Positions 17,665 through 26,100 of a DNA stretch of 64,000 nucleotides are shown here, piece after piece. The first letter of the stretch is position 1, and each line of letters begins with the position of its first letter. The position numbers and the translations under genes are program-made. This DNA comes from Hyalangium versicolor. Its GTDB lineage: Bacteria > Myxococcota > Myxococcia > Myxococcales > Myxococcaceae. The DNA lies in contig NZ_JAHXBF010000008.1 in NCBI RefSeq assembly GCF_020103695.1, positions 186,001-250,000 on the forward strand. Direction: 5' to 3'. Under the pieces are notes generated by a model that saw nothing but the letters and a program-made list of their open reading frames with translations, was not told where the DNA came from and ran no database searches.

Positions 17665-17800
17665 TCATGGGCCGATGAAAGACCGGGCGTACCGGGCACG
17701 GAATAGGGAATCCCATGCATCCGCGCTGCCCGCGCCGCTCGGATTTCCAAAGTGATTTGCTGTCCGTACGCACTTGGAGCATGATGGGATTCAACTGGCG

Positions 17801-17938
17801 ATGACGAACCTCTCCTCCTGCATCACGCGGAACCTACGCACGGCGACGGGCCGGGGCGCGCGTTCCCTAGTGCAGGGCATCGTTCGCGTAGCGCTGGTAT
17901 CCGTATCCATTTCCTACGGGAGCGGGCCGCCGTTTTGA
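17801..17938 (+). CDS. Putative ilv leader peptide
   Basis: A 45-codon frame from ATG 17801 to TGA 17936-17938, inside the 388-bp gap upstream of ilvB. Its second half reads GIVRVALVSVSI, in which seven of twelve codons specify Ile, Val or Leu, the end products of the operon. An internal GTG at 17870 gives a shorter 22-residue version. No strong ribosome site is visible for either start. The stop lies 38 bp before a terminator hairpin. This is the layout of ribosome-mediated transcription attenuation as known for ilv and leu operons in enterics. Its use here is inferred. Confidence 0.65.
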   Translation: MTNLSSCITRNLRTATGRGARSLVQGIVRVALVSVSISYGSGPPF

Positions 17939-17976
17939 GACTGGTTTGAAGTCCCCTACCAGGCCGAAACGCGAGA

Positions 17977-18012
17977 CCCCGCCCCGGAAACGGTGGCGGG
18001 GTTTTCGTTTTT
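17977..18012 (+). terminator. Intrinsic terminator/attenuator of the ilv operon
   Basis: The stem CCCCGCC-CCG / CGG-T-GGCGGGG has a GAAA tetraloop (17977-18001) and is followed by TTTTCGTTTTT. It sits between the leader stop codon and the ilvB ribosome site, so it would end transcription before the structural genes unless an alternative fold forms. A competing antiterminator could involve CGTTTTG (17931-17937) pairing with CGAAACG (17965-17971), but I could not establish the switch by eye. Confidence 0.8.
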
Positions 18013-18052
18013 CGGCCTCCTGAATTCCAAGTGGTTCGCCGTGGAGGCGCAG

Positions 18053-19879
18053 ATGACGAAACCTGGAGCTGGAACCAAGGCTGCACTGTCGAACATGGAA
18101 CCCGAGGTTCCCTCCGGTGCGCCTGCACCGGAGCGGCCCCTCGGCGCGGCAAAACGTACCGGTGCCGAGATCGTCTGGGACGTCCTCGCCAGCGAGGGCG
18201 TGGATGTCGTCTTTGGCTATCCCGGTGGGGCCATCATGCCCATCTACGATGCCATGCATCAGCGCTCGGTCCGGCACGTGCTCGTGCGCCACGAACAGGC
18301 CGCGGCACACATGGCGGATGGCTACGCGCGGGCCTCGGGCAAGGTGGGCGTGTGCCTGGCCACCTCGGGACCGGGAGCCACCAACCTGGTGACGGGCATC
18401 GCCACCGCGATGCTGGACTCTTCGCCCATCGTCTGCATCACCGGCCAGGTCACCTCCACGCTCCTTGGCAGTGACGCCTTCCAGGAGACGGACATCACTG
18501 GCGTCACCCTGCCCATCACCAAGCACAACTATCTCGTCACCCGCGTGGAGGACATCGCGCCCACCCTTCGCGAGGCGTTCTTCATCGCCCGTTCGGGCCG
18601 GCCCGGTCCCGTGCTCGTGGACATCACCAAGGATGCGCAGCAGGGCTCCTGCGATGACGACTGGCAGTCCCGGCCGGTGCGGTTGCAGGGCTACCGCCCC
18701 GAGCACCAGCCCTCGACGGAGGAGCTGGACCGCGCCGTCGAACTCATCGCCTCCGCCGAGCGCCCCCTCATCTTCGCCGGCCACGGCATCCTCAAGGCCG
18801 AGGCCTCCGGGCTGCTGATGGAGCTGGTGGAGAAGACGGGCATCCCCGTGGCCAGCACCCTGCTCGGCCTGGGCGGCTTCCCCGCCACCCACCCGCTCAG
18901 CCTCGGGATGATGGGCATGCACGGAGAGGCCTGGGTCAACACCTCCATCCAGGAGTCCGATCTCATCATCGCCCTGGGGATGCGCTTCGATGACCGCGTC
19001 ACCGGCAACCTGAAGACGTTCGCGCGCAAGGCCCGGAAGATCCACGTCGAGATCGACCCTTCGGAGATCAACAAGAACGTCAAGGTGGACGTGGGCCTCG
19101 TGGGAGATCTCCGCCAGACGCTCACCCGGCTGCTCCCGCGCATCAAGAACCGCACCTGTACGCCGTGGATGGATCGCATCCGCGCGCTCAAGGGCGACTC
19201 GGCGGTGCGCGACATCCAATACATGCCCCACAACGGCCGGCTCCATGCCGCGCACGTCATCCATGACCTGTGGTGGCTGACCCAGGGCAAGGCGCTCATG
19301 GTCACCGACGTGGGCCAGCACCAGATGTGGGAGGCGCAGTACTACCGGCACGATCGCCCACGGCAGCTCATCACCTCGGGTGGATTGGGCACCATGGGCT
19401 TCGCGCTGCCCGCCGCGATTGGAGCGCGGTTCGCCCGGCCGGACGATGAAGTCTGGGTGGTGGTGGGCGACGGCGGCTTCCAGATGACGGCGGCCGAGCT
19501 GACCACCTGCGCTCAGGAGGGCTTGAAGATCCACGTGGCCATCATCAACAACGGCTACCTGGGCATGGTCCGGCAGTGGCAGCAGTTCTTCTACGAGAAC
19601 CGCTACAGCGCCACGGCCCTGCGCAACCCCGACTTCGTGAAGCTCGCCGAGGCGCACGGGCTGAACGGTCTGCGAGTCACCCGCCGCGAGGAGATCGCCG
19701 AGGCGGTGGCTCAAGCGCGTGCCCAGGCTGGCAGCACCGTCATCGACTTCCGGGTGGAGAAGGAGGACGCCGTCTACCCCATGGTCCCCTCGGGCGCGGA
19801 TCTCGACGACATGATCCGCCGGCCCTCGTCGGAGAGCGTGGCGACCGGAACTTCGCCGTGGACCAGTGGAGCCGTCTGA
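18053..19879 (+). CDS. ilvB: Acetolactate synthase large (catalytic) subunit
   Basis: A 608-residue ThDP enzyme joining two pyruvates, or pyruvate and 2-oxobutyrate, in the first common step of valine/leucine/isoleucine synthesis. The catalytic Glu81 is in VRHEQAAAHMADGYARASG. FGYPGGAIMP is the usual N-terminal block, and GDGGFQMTAAEL to IINNGYLGMV is the ThDP/Mg motif. GGAGG five bases before ATG 18053 fixes the start. The roughly 35-residue N-terminal extension (Pro/Ala-rich) is longer than usual. It is the first gene of ilvB-ilvN-ilvE-ilvC. Confidence 0.96.
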   Translation: MTKPGAGTKAALSNMEPEVPSGAPAPERPLGAAKRTGAEIVWDVLASEGVDVVFGYPGGAIMPIYDAMHQRSVRHVLVRHEQAAAHMADGYARASGKVGVCLATSGPGATNLVTGIATAMLDSSPIVCITGQVTSTLLGSDAFQETDITGVTLPITKHNYLVTRVEDIAPTLREAFFIARSGRPGPVLVDITKDAQQGSCDDDWQSRPVRLQGYRPEHQPSTEELDRAVELIASAERPLIFAGHGILKAEASGLLMELVEKTGIPVASTLLGLGGFPATHPLSLGMMGMHGEAWVNTSIQESDLIIALGMRFDDRVTGNLKTFARKARKIHVEIDPSEINKNVKVDVGLVGDLRQTLTRLLPRIKNRTCTPWMDRIRALKGDSAVRDIQYMPHNGRLHAAHVIHDLWWLTQGKALMVTDVGQHQMWEAQYYRHDRPRQLITSGGLGTMGFALPAAIGARFARPDDEVWVVVGDGGFQMTAAELTTCAQEGLKIHVAIINNGYLGMVRQWQQFFYENRYSATALRNPDFVKLAEAHGLNGLRVTRREEIAEAVAQARAQAGSTVIDFRVEKEDAVYPMVPSGADLDDMIRRPSSESVATGTSPWTSGAV

Positions 19880-19889
19880 GGAACCCGCC

Positions 19890-20438
19890 ATGAACACACC
19901 CCGTCCCCGCACCTTCATCGCCCACGTCGAGGACCGCCCTGGCGTCCTCAACCGCGTCATCTCGCTGTTCCGGCGCCGGGCCTACAACATCGACTCGCTC
20001 ACGGTGGCTCGCACCGAGCGCCCCAACATCTCCCGCATCACCCTGGTGGTGATGGCGGATGACCGGGAAGCGCGCCTGCTCGAGGCCAACCTCTACAAGC
20101 TCATCAACGTGCTTTACGTGGAGCACATCTCGGATCAGAGCACGGTGGCTCGCGAGCTGGCCCTCATCAAGGTCCGGGCTGACGAGGAGTCCCGCGCCAA
20201 GGTGCTCCAGCTCTGCGAGGTGTTCCGGGCGCGCGCCATCGACGTGACGCCGTCCTCGCTGATGGTGGAGCTCACGGGTACCTCGGACAAGATCGACGGG
20301 CTCATCGAGGTGCTGCGCCCCCACGGAATCATCGAGATGGTGCGCACCGGCTCGATCGCCATGGCCCGCGGAGCCCAGTCCGCACTCACTGAGCTGCTGG
20401 ATGCGAAGACGGAGCCCCCGCCCGAGCGGGCCGCCTGA
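19890..20438 (+). CDS. ilvN: Acetolactate synthase small (regulatory) subunit
   Basis: 182 residues. The N-terminal ACT domain is FIAHVEDRPGVLNRVISLFRRR (parts shown: EDRPGVLNRVISLF) followed by YNIDSLTVARTE, which binds valine for feedback inhibition. The C-terminal domain activates IlvB (VMVELTGTSDKIDGLIEVL region). ATG 19890 lies 10 bp after the ilvB stop and follows GAGGAA. The length is slightly above the family norm because of a short acidic tail. Confidence 0.95.
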   Translation: MNTPRPRTFIAHVEDRPGVLNRVISLFRRRAYNIDSLTVARTERPNISRITLVVMADDREARLLEANLYKLINVLYVEHISDQSTVARELALIKVRADEESRAKVLQLCEVFRARAIDVTPSSLMVELTGTSDKIDGLIEVLRPHGIIEMVRTGSIAMARGAQSALTELLDAKTEPPPERAA

Positions 20439-20466
20439 GCGCGTCGTTCGAAGAGAGACCACATAC

Positions 20467-21387
20467 ATGGACTGCAAATACATCTGGCTGAACGGGAAGA
20501 TCATGGCGGGGGCCGAGGTACAGATGCCCTTCATGACTCCCGCGGTGCACTATGGCATGGCGGTGTTCGAGGGCATCCGCTGCTACCGTGCCGCGAATGG
20601 CCCCGCGATCTTCCGCCTGCGCGAGCACATCGAGCGGCTCTACAAGTCCGCGACGGTGCTGGGCTGGCGGGAGCTGCCCTTCTCCGTGGGCCAGCTCATC
20701 GAAGCCTGTCTGGAGACGGTCCAGGCCAACGGGCTCGAAGAGTGCTACCTGCGCCCGCTCGTCTACCTGGCTGGAGGAGGCTGGAACCTCAATGTCGACG
20801 CGGGCCAGGCCCACGTGGGGATCTCCGTGTGGCCCTGGAACGCGTACCTCGGGCCGGAGGCCGCCGAGCGCGGCGTGAGGGCCAACGTCTCCTCGTACAC
20901 GCGCCACCACCCCAACGTGGTGATGACCAAGGCGAAGATCGCCGGCAACTATCCCAACTCGTTTCTGGCCAAGACGGAGTCGGTGCGCCTGGGCTTCGAC
21001 GAGGCCATCATGATGGATGCCCAGGGTCTGGTGGCCGAGTGCACCGGCGCCAACATCTTCATCGTCAAGGGCCAGCGGCTGCTGACGCCTCCCGAGGCGC
21101 AGGTCCTCGAGGGCATCACCCGCGACACGGTGATGATCCTGGCGCGCGAGATGGGCCTCGAGGTGAGCGCTCAGCCCTTGTCGCGAGACCAGCTCTACAT
21201 GGCGGATGAGGTCTTCGTCACTGGAACCGCCGCCGAGATCGTTGGCTTCCGCGAGATCGACTTCCGCACCATCGGCACCGGTCGTACGGGCCCCATCACC
21301 CGGAAGCTTCAACAGGCCTATCAGTCGGCCGTGCGCGGCGAACTGCCTCGCTCCTCCGAGTGGTTGACCTACCTGCCTCGAAAGTAG
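20467..21387 (+). CDS. ilvE: Branched-chain amino acid aminotransferase (class IV)
   Basis: A 306-residue fold-type IV PLP enzyme catalysing the final transamination of valine, leucine and isoleucine. AVFEGIRCYRAANGPAIFRL is the N-terminal class IV block, VVMTKAKIAGNYPNSFLA contains the Schiff-base lysine, and EGITRDTVMILAREMG and FVTGTAAEI are the usual C-terminal motifs. ATG 20467 is chosen because the family begins just there. It lies 28 bp after ilvN and 43 bp before ilvC. Confidence 0.94.
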   Translation: MDCKYIWLNGKIMAGAEVQMPFMTPAVHYGMAVFEGIRCYRAANGPAIFRLREHIERLYKSATVLGWRELPFSVGQLIEACLETVQANGLEECYLRPLVYLAGGGWNLNVDAGQAHVGISVWPWNAYLGPEAAERGVRANVSSYTRHHPNVVMTKAKIAGNYPNSFLAKTESVRLGFDEAIMMDAQGLVAECTGANIFIVKGQRLLTPPEAQVLEGITRDTVMILAREMGLEVSAQPLSRDQLYMADEVFVTGTAAEIVGFREIDFRTIGTGRTGPITRKLQQAYQSAVRGELPRSSEWLTYLPRK

Positions 21388-21430
21388 CCCCCTTCTTCGT
21401 AACCCCTTCACCCCCACAAGGATTCTTCAC

Positions 21431-22456
21431 ATGACGACCATCTATTACGACAAAGACGCCTCCATCGAGACCATCCGCGCCCGCAAGGTCGCGATCATCG
21501 GCTATGGCAGCCAGGGCCATGCCCACGCCCTCAACCTCAAGGAGTCCGGCGTGGACGTTCGCGTGGGGCTCCATGCCTCCAGCCGCTCGAAGGCCAAGGC
21601 TGAAGGGGCCGGGCTCAAGGTGCTCTCGGTCTCCGACGCCGCGCAGTGGGCCGATACCATCATGATCCTGGCGCCCGATCAGACGCAGAAGCAGATCTAC
21701 GATGCGGACATCTCGCCCCACCTCACCAAGGGCAAGGCCCTGTTCTTCGCGCACGGCTTCAACATCCACTACGGGCAGATCCGCCCTCCCTCGGACGTGG
21801 ACGTACTGCTCATCGCTCCCAAGTCTCCCGGCCACCTGGTTCGCCGCCTCTACCAGGACGGGAAGGGGACTCCGGCGCTGATCGCGATCCACCAGGATGC
21901 CACCGGTCAAGCCAAGGCCGTGGGCATGTCCTATGCGCGGGCGCTCGGCGTGACGCGCGCAGGTCTGCTGGAGACCACGTTCAAGGAGGAGACCGAGACG
22001 GATCTCTTCGGTGAGCAGGCGGTGCTCTGCGGCGGTGTCACGGCGCTCGTCCAGGCGGGCTTCGACACCCTGGTGGATGCTGGCTATCAGCCCGAGAGCG
22101 CTTATTTCGAGTGCCTGCACGAGCTCAAGCTCATCGTGGACATGATGTACGAGGGCGGCATGGGCTGGATGCGCCACTCCATCAGCGACACCGCCGAGTA
22201 CGGCGACTACACGCGCGGACCGCGCCTCATCAACGAGCAGGTGCGCGCGGAGATGAAGAAGGTGCTCAAGGAGATCCAGACGGGCGCCTTCGCTCGGGAG
22301 TGGATCCTCGAGAACCAGGCCGGGCGCCCCATGTTCGACAAGCTGCGTGAGCAGGGCCGCCAGCACCCCATCGAGGACGTGGGCCGCCGCCTGCGCGAGA
22401 TGATGTCCTGGATCCGCGACAGCAAGAAGGACTCGAGCGATCCCACCTCTCGCTGA
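21431..22456 (+). CDS. ilvC: Ketol-acid reductoisomerase
   Basis: A 341-residue class I enzyme that isomerises and reduces acetolactate with NADPH. The nucleotide loop is IIGYGSQGHAHALNLKESG, and metal-binding acidic residues lie in DLFGEQAVLCGG and YFECLHELKLIVDMMYEGG. AAGGA eight bases before ATG 21431 sets the start. It is the last gene of the operon and is followed by a hairpin and a convergent TetR gene. ilvD and leu genes are not in the window. Confidence 0.96.
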   Translation: MTTIYYDKDASIETIRARKVAIIGYGSQGHAHALNLKESGVDVRVGLHASSRSKAKAEGAGLKVLSVSDAAQWADTIMILAPDQTQKQIYDADISPHLTKGKALFFAHGFNIHYGQIRPPSDVDVLLIAPKSPGHLVRRLYQDGKGTPALIAIHQDATGQAKAVGMSYARALGVTRAGLLETTFKEETETDLFGEQAVLCGGVTALVQAGFDTLVDAGYQPESAYFECLHELKLIVDMMYEGGMGWMRHSISDTAEYGDYTRGPRLINEQVRAEMKKVLKEIQTGAFAREWILENQAGRPMFDKLREQGRQHPIEDVGRRLREMMSWIRDSKKDSSDPTSR

Positions 22457-22482
22457 GGCGGTGGAGCAGGGGCTCTACCGTC
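22457..22482. terminator. Hairpin between convergent ilvC and tetR-type gene
   Basis: The arms GGCGGTGGAGC (22457-22467) and GCTCTACCGTC (22472-22482) pair over 11 positions with two G-T wobbles and a four-base loop. It begins right after the ilvC stop and includes the stop codon of the TetR-family gene. No T-tract follows on either side, so termination is plausible but weakly supported. Confidence 0.35.
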
Positions 22483-23206
22483 GCCTGGGGTTCGGAGTCC
22501 TGCGGCGTGGCACCGCGCCCGCCGCTCTCCGGGCCTGGGCCTTGGCTTTGGCTTTGCGAGCCGTAGGCTTCGTGCCCTCCGGCTCTTGCACGCTGGCCAG
22601 CACGATGCGGCGCAGCAGCGCGAAGGCGGGAGCCGGGTCGAACTGCTCGTCGAGGAGGTGTTGCAGGGCCAGCCCGTCGAAGCAGCTCCGGATGATGGCG
22701 GCGTACTGGTGATCCACCGCTTCAGGCTGTGCATCCGCGCCGCCGCGCACGCGCGCCACCGTTTGGGCAATCCCCTCGTTGCTACGGCGCAACAGCTCCG
22801 CCACCGCGGGCTGCAGCTCCGTGTTGCGCAGCCCCAGGGCGAACAGCTCCGTGCGCAGGCGCACCTCGGCAGGCGCGCCCTTCAGCAGCCGCTCACCCCA
22901 TGCGAAGCTCGCGGTGGCGAGGCGCTCCGGTGACATCTCCTCTCGGAGCCGCTGCAGCTCCTCCTCGTGCTGCCTGCGGGCCTCCGCCGTGACGGCGAGC
23001 AGCAGCGCGTCCTTGCTCCCGAAGTAGTAGTGCACCAGGCCCTGGTTCACCCCGGCCTCGCGCGCCACCTCCTTCACCGTCGTGGCCTCGTACCCGCGCT
23101 CAGCCAGTACGCGGTAGCCCGCTGTGATCAGGCGCTCACGAGCGTCGGGTTCCGGTGGGGTCGCACCTCGCGCTCTGCGGTGGGGAGGGCTCATCCCTCT
23201 CCCCAT
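22475..23206 (-). CDS. TetR/AcrR-family transcriptional regulator
   Basis: 243 residues. The HTH is RERLITAGYRVLAERGYEATTVKEVAREAGVNQGLVHYYFGSKDALL (core parts: VKEVAREAGV, GLVHYYFGSK). The C-terminal ligand domain ends in a basic, Lys/Arg/Ala-rich tail. ATG 23206 has GAGGGG nine bases upstream. ATG 23194 is an alternative. It is divergent from a predicted outer-membrane protein gene across a promoter containing a perfect palindrome, which suggests it represses that gene and itself. The ligand is unknown. Confidence 0.85.
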   Translation of the reverse strand: MGRGMSPPHRRARGATPPEPDARERLITAGYRVLAERGYEATTVKEVAREAGVNQGLVHYYFGSKDALLLAVTAEARRQHEEELQRLREEMSPERLATASFAWGERLLKGAPAEVRLRTELFALGLRNTELQPAVAELLRRSNEGIAQTVARVRGGADAQPEAVDHQYAAIIRSCFDGLALQHLLDEQFDPAPAFALLRRIVLASVQEPEGTKPTARKAKAKAQARRAAGAVPRRRTPNPRRR

Positions 23207-23256
23207 AGGGCAGCACCCCTCGTCCAGCAAGGGTGGAGCAACGTTGCGAGCGCGGC

Positions 23257-23298
23257 TTGACATCTCGCGTCATCGGTCTTAGTTAGTCGTGTAACTAA
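23257..23298 (+). promoter_or_regulatory. Promoter with TetR-type palindrome upstream of the beta-barrel gene
   Basis: A consensus -35 hexamer TTGACA lies at 23257-23262. At the expected -10 position is the perfect inverted repeat TTAGTTA-GTCGTG-TAACTAA (23279-23298). Binding there would block polymerase. The -10 itself is a weak match. Position between the divergent TetR gene and the 23336 gene makes the TetR protein the likely binder. Confidence 0.7.
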
Positions 23299-23335
23299 AA
23301 ACGGTCGAACGACCCAGAACGCGAGAGAGAAGACG

Positions 23336-23980
23336 ATGAGCATCCCGACGACGAGCCGCTCCCAGGGTTTGAAGGTGGCCTTCACGATGGCCGCGCTGCT
23401 GTCCACGCCGGTGTGGGCGGATCAGGCCAGTCTGTTGGCCGCTCCCGAGCAGCGCCGGCCCCACTCCGCGTTCCAGTTGGAGATCCAGCCTCCCTCGCCG
23501 GATGGCTCCGTCTACGGGATTCGCGCCGAGGGCACGCCCTCCGAGAAGATCCCCCTCACCTTCGGCGTGATGCGGCGCGTGGGGAGCTGGCGCCGGAATC
23601 TCGGCATGCAGGCGCGCTTCAGCGGAACGGACGTGGGTGCGGCTCGGCTGCACTTCGCCGTGGGTGTGGAGGCCCGCTACGCGCTGGCGACCTTCGCGGA
23701 CGGCGCCCTGAGCCCCTTCATCGGCGTGACGGGCGGCGTGGAGCAGTTCGAGGTCCGCTCCAAGCTGGATGGCAACGGGTCCCGGTACAGCCCTGATTTC
23801 TTCGTGGAGCCTGCGGTGGGCCTTACGTATCGGCCGGGGGCTGGGCACTTTGGCCTGATTGGCCGCGTGGGCCCGGGTTTCACTTCCTCGGGCACGCCGG
23901 ATCACTCCTTCGACGGCGGCACGCTGAGCCTGCGCTCGGTCTACCCGACCGCCTCGCTGGGCCTGATCTTCGCGCTCTGA
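23336..23980 (+). CDS. Secreted beta-barrel-like outer-membrane protein
   Basis: 214 residues. A signal peptide (about 1-28, hydrophobic KVAFTMAALLSTPVWA) is followed by alternating beta-strand-like segments such as LHFAVGVEARYALA, LSPFIGVTGGVEQFEV, FVEPAVGLTYRPG and HFGLIGRVGPGF. The chain ends with SLGLIFAL, like many small outer-membrane barrels. No specific family is recognised. The palindromic promoter and divergent TetR gene suggest induction by a small molecule. It ends 7 bp from the convergent J-domain gene. Confidence 0.65.
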   Translation: MSIPTTSRSQGLKVAFTMAALLSTPVWADQASLLAAPEQRRPHSAFQLEIQPPSPDGSVYGIRAEGTPSEKIPLTFGVMRRVGSWRRNLGMQARFSGTDVGAARLHFAVGVEARYALATFADGALSPFIGVTGGVEQFEVRSKLDGNGSRYSPDFFVEPAVGLTYRPGAGHFGLIGRVGPGFTSSGTPDHSFDGGTLSLRSVYPTASLGLIFAL

Positions 23981-23999
23981 TAGCTCGTCAGGGAGCGCG
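23971..23999. terminator. Palindrome spanning two convergent stop codons
   Basis: CGCGCTC (23971-23977) pairs with GAGCGCG (23993-23999), with TGA/TCA pairing inside. The inner bases are the stop codons of the two convergent genes. It is symmetrical enough to act on both transcripts, but no T-run follows. Confidence 0.3.
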
Positions 24000-25214
24000 G
24001 CTGCCCCGCTGGCGCAGCTCGCTCCAGGCCTGGTTGAGCCGCCGCGTCTCCTCCGCCGCCAGCGCCTGGAGCTTGGGCCCCAACTGCGCCACCTTGTCCG
24101 GGTGGTACTGGGTGATGAGGGCGAGGTAGGCCCGTTTCACCTCGGAGAGGGGCGTTCCTGGAGCCACTCCGAGCACGTCCCACGGGCTGCTGGGAGGCGC
24201 ACGCTGCTCCGAGGCGGGTCTGGCTTGCTCCTCCTGGGCCTCTTCCGCCGGGGGCTCTGGATCGGAAGAGTCTTCCTCCGAGGGTTCTTCCGCCGGGGGC
24301 TCTTTCTTTGGGGCTTCTTCCGCCGGGGTCTCTTCCTCCGAGAGCGGTGAGGCTCCGAGCTCCTCCGCACACGTTACGCACAGCAGCAGTTCCTGGACGC
24401 GAGTGCCCTCTCGCAGCGAGTAGTCGCCGAAGCAATCGCCGCACACCATCCGTCGGCAGTGCTCGCAGCGCGCGGCGCATTCCGCCCGCTCCAGTGAGGC
24501 TCCGCACTCGAAGCAGTCCTCGGGCAACGGTGCTTCTTCTCCGCAGGATGCACAGAAGGCCCAGGTGGGATCGAGCGTTGCCTCGCATCCGGTGCACATC
24601 GGGGCATCCGGCTCCTCGGACGGCTCCCAGTGCTGCTCCGTTGCGCACCAGGGGCAGTACGGCATGAGCCACGCCACCCGTCCCTCGCACCGGGGCGAGT
24701 TGCAGTCGAAGGCGAGCTCGTAGCCCTTGGCCACTTCCTCGGGTTCGTTGTCCTCCTCGAAGGACTCGCCGCAGGCCCAGCAGCAGTTGAAGGCCGCGTG
24801 CGAGGGCGCGCCACACGCGTCGCACATCGGGTTGTCGTGCTCGGCCTCCCAGCTCATTCGTGCGCCACAGGTGGGGCAGCACTGCATCCACCGCACAGCC
24901 TGGGCGTGCGTGCAGGCTGCCTGCGTCGCCCGCCTGCGCCGACCTGGAGGCTCGGGGAAGGGCGACTGTTCACCGCGTGTCTCGAACGACTCCCACAGGC
25001 AGTTGCCACAAACCTGTCCCCGAGCGCCTCGCGGCCCGGGAGATCCTTCGAGTACCCGGCGCCGGAAGAGGGCTTCCACGGCCGGTGAGCCCGAGTGCAG
25101 GCACGCCTGGCATGCGGCATTCCCGCAGACATCGCAGTTTCCCGCGAGGCGGCGGCCCCCGAGCCCCAGGAGGGCGGGCTTCAGGACCTCCAGGCAGCAT
25201 GGGCACGCAGACAT
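23988..25214 (-). CDS. Zinc-ribbon/J-domain protein
   Basis: 408 residues with many CxxC pairs along residues 1-290: CPCC, CDVCGNAACQAC, CPTCG, CDACG, CWACG, CPWC, CTGC, CASCG, CFECG, CEHCRRMVCGDC and CVTC. These are serial zinc ribbons. A Glu/Pro-rich linker (about 295-335) precedes a C-terminal J-domain with PWDVLGVAPGTPLSEVKRAY and QYHPDKV (intact HPD), which should stimulate a DnaK-type Hsp70. No membrane segment is seen. ATG 25214 has GAGGGA five bases upstream. It is divergent from a TPR protein, and both look like protein-interaction modules. Confidence 0.85.
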   Translation of the reverse strand: MSACPCCLEVLKPALLGLGGRRLAGNCDVCGNAACQACLHSGSPAVEALFRRRVLEGSPGPRGARGQVCGNCLWESFETRGEQSPFPEPPGRRRRATQAACTHAQAVRWMQCCPTCGARMSWEAEHDNPMCDACGAPSHAAFNCCWACGESFEEDNEPEEVAKGYELAFDCNSPRCEGRVAWLMPYCPWCATEQHWEPSEEPDAPMCTGCEATLDPTWAFCASCGEEAPLPEDCFECGASLERAECAARCEHCRRMVCGDCFGDYSLREGTRVQELLLCVTCAEELGASPLSEEETPAEEAPKKEPPAEEPSEEDSSDPEPPAEEAQEEQARPASEQRAPPSSPWDVLGVAPGTPLSEVKRAYLALITQYHPDKVAQLGPKLQALAAEETRRLNQAWSELRQRGSRAP

Positions 25215-25362
25215 GCTCTTCCCTCTGGAATGCAGCCTCCGCACGAGGCCCGGGCAGGGGGGACAGGATACCAACGCGGGGCGGCATGGCGACTTCCTGG
25301 CGTTCCCGCCTACCACTCGGGGCCTTGAACCGACAGGATGCCGCCGACGGAGGACGCGAGGG

Positions 25363-26085
25363 ATGGAGCACAAGGGACGCGCGAAGTGGCTGCCGGAGCT
25401 GGGCGCGCCGCTGCGCGAGGTGGATCGCCTGCGGCGCAGCGGACGCTACGAGCAGGCACTCGCCCAGATTCGACAGCTTGCCGAGGCCCACCCCACGCAG
25501 CTGAAGGTGCTGCTCGAGGTGGGGCTGACGCTGGCCATCTGGGGACGAGTGCCCGAGGAAGCCCTGCCCTGGTTCGATCGAGTCCTGGAGATGGCGCCGG
25601 GACACCTCACCACGCGGCTCCACCGGGCGCTCACCCTGGCTCGGCTGGGCCGGCACTCGGAGGCGGTGGAGGACTTCAACACCGTGGAGTCCGTGGGGCA
25701 CCGCAAGCTGCTCATCCTCTATACGAAGCGCGCCGAGTCACTGCGAGCGCTTGGCCGTCACGCCGAAGCAGAGCGCGACTGGTCCCGGGCGTTGGAGGAG
25801 GATCCTGGCAACCCGTGGCTGCTCCACCAGCGAGCCCGTGCGCGCGAGGCGCTGGGCCGACTGGAAGAGGCCCTCCAGGATCTCACCGATGCGCTCGCCT
25901 CGGAGGCGGAGGACTCGGTGGATCCGGAGCTGCTGCGAGACAGGGGATTACTGCGCGCCCGGCGAGGAGACACCGCCGGAGCGCGCGCCGACTTCGAGGA
26001 GGGGATCGCCCGTTTCCGTCAGGGGGATCCCCCGGAGCTCCTGGAGTCGCTGCGACAGAGGCTCCAGGAGCTTCAGGACCGATGA
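25363..26085 (+). CDS. TPR-repeat protein
   Basis: 240 residues made of about five tetratricopeptide repeats, for example RRSGRYEQALAQIRQLAEAHP, GRVPEEALPWFDRVLEMAP, ARLGRHSEAVEDFNTV, ALGRHAEAERDWSRALEEDP and ALGRLEEALQDLTDAL. It has no signal peptide, so it acts as a cytosolic scaffold. The partner is unknown. ATG 25363 begins just before the first repeat and lies downstream of GGAGG. It is divergent from the zinc-ribbon J-domain gene with 148 bp between, and convergent with the GH16 gene. Confidence 0.85.
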   Translation: MEHKGRAKWLPELGAPLREVDRLRRSGRYEQALAQIRQLAEAHPTQLKVLLEVGLTLAIWGRVPEEALPWFDRVLEMAPGHLTTRLHRALTLARLGRHSEAVEDFNTVESVGHRKLLILYTKRAESLRALGRHAEAERDWSRALEEDPGNPWLLHQRARAREALGRLEEALQDLTDALASEAEDSVDPELLRDRGLLRARRGDTAGARADFEEGIARFRQGDPPELLESLRQRLQELQDR

Positions 26086-26100
26086 GCCCGGTGAGGGGGC

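Noticed and set aside
17867..19960. A 697-codon open frame on the minus strand opposite ilvB
   Set aside because: It is a mirror of ilvB with no recognisable motif, and the ThDP enzyme on the plus strand is certain.
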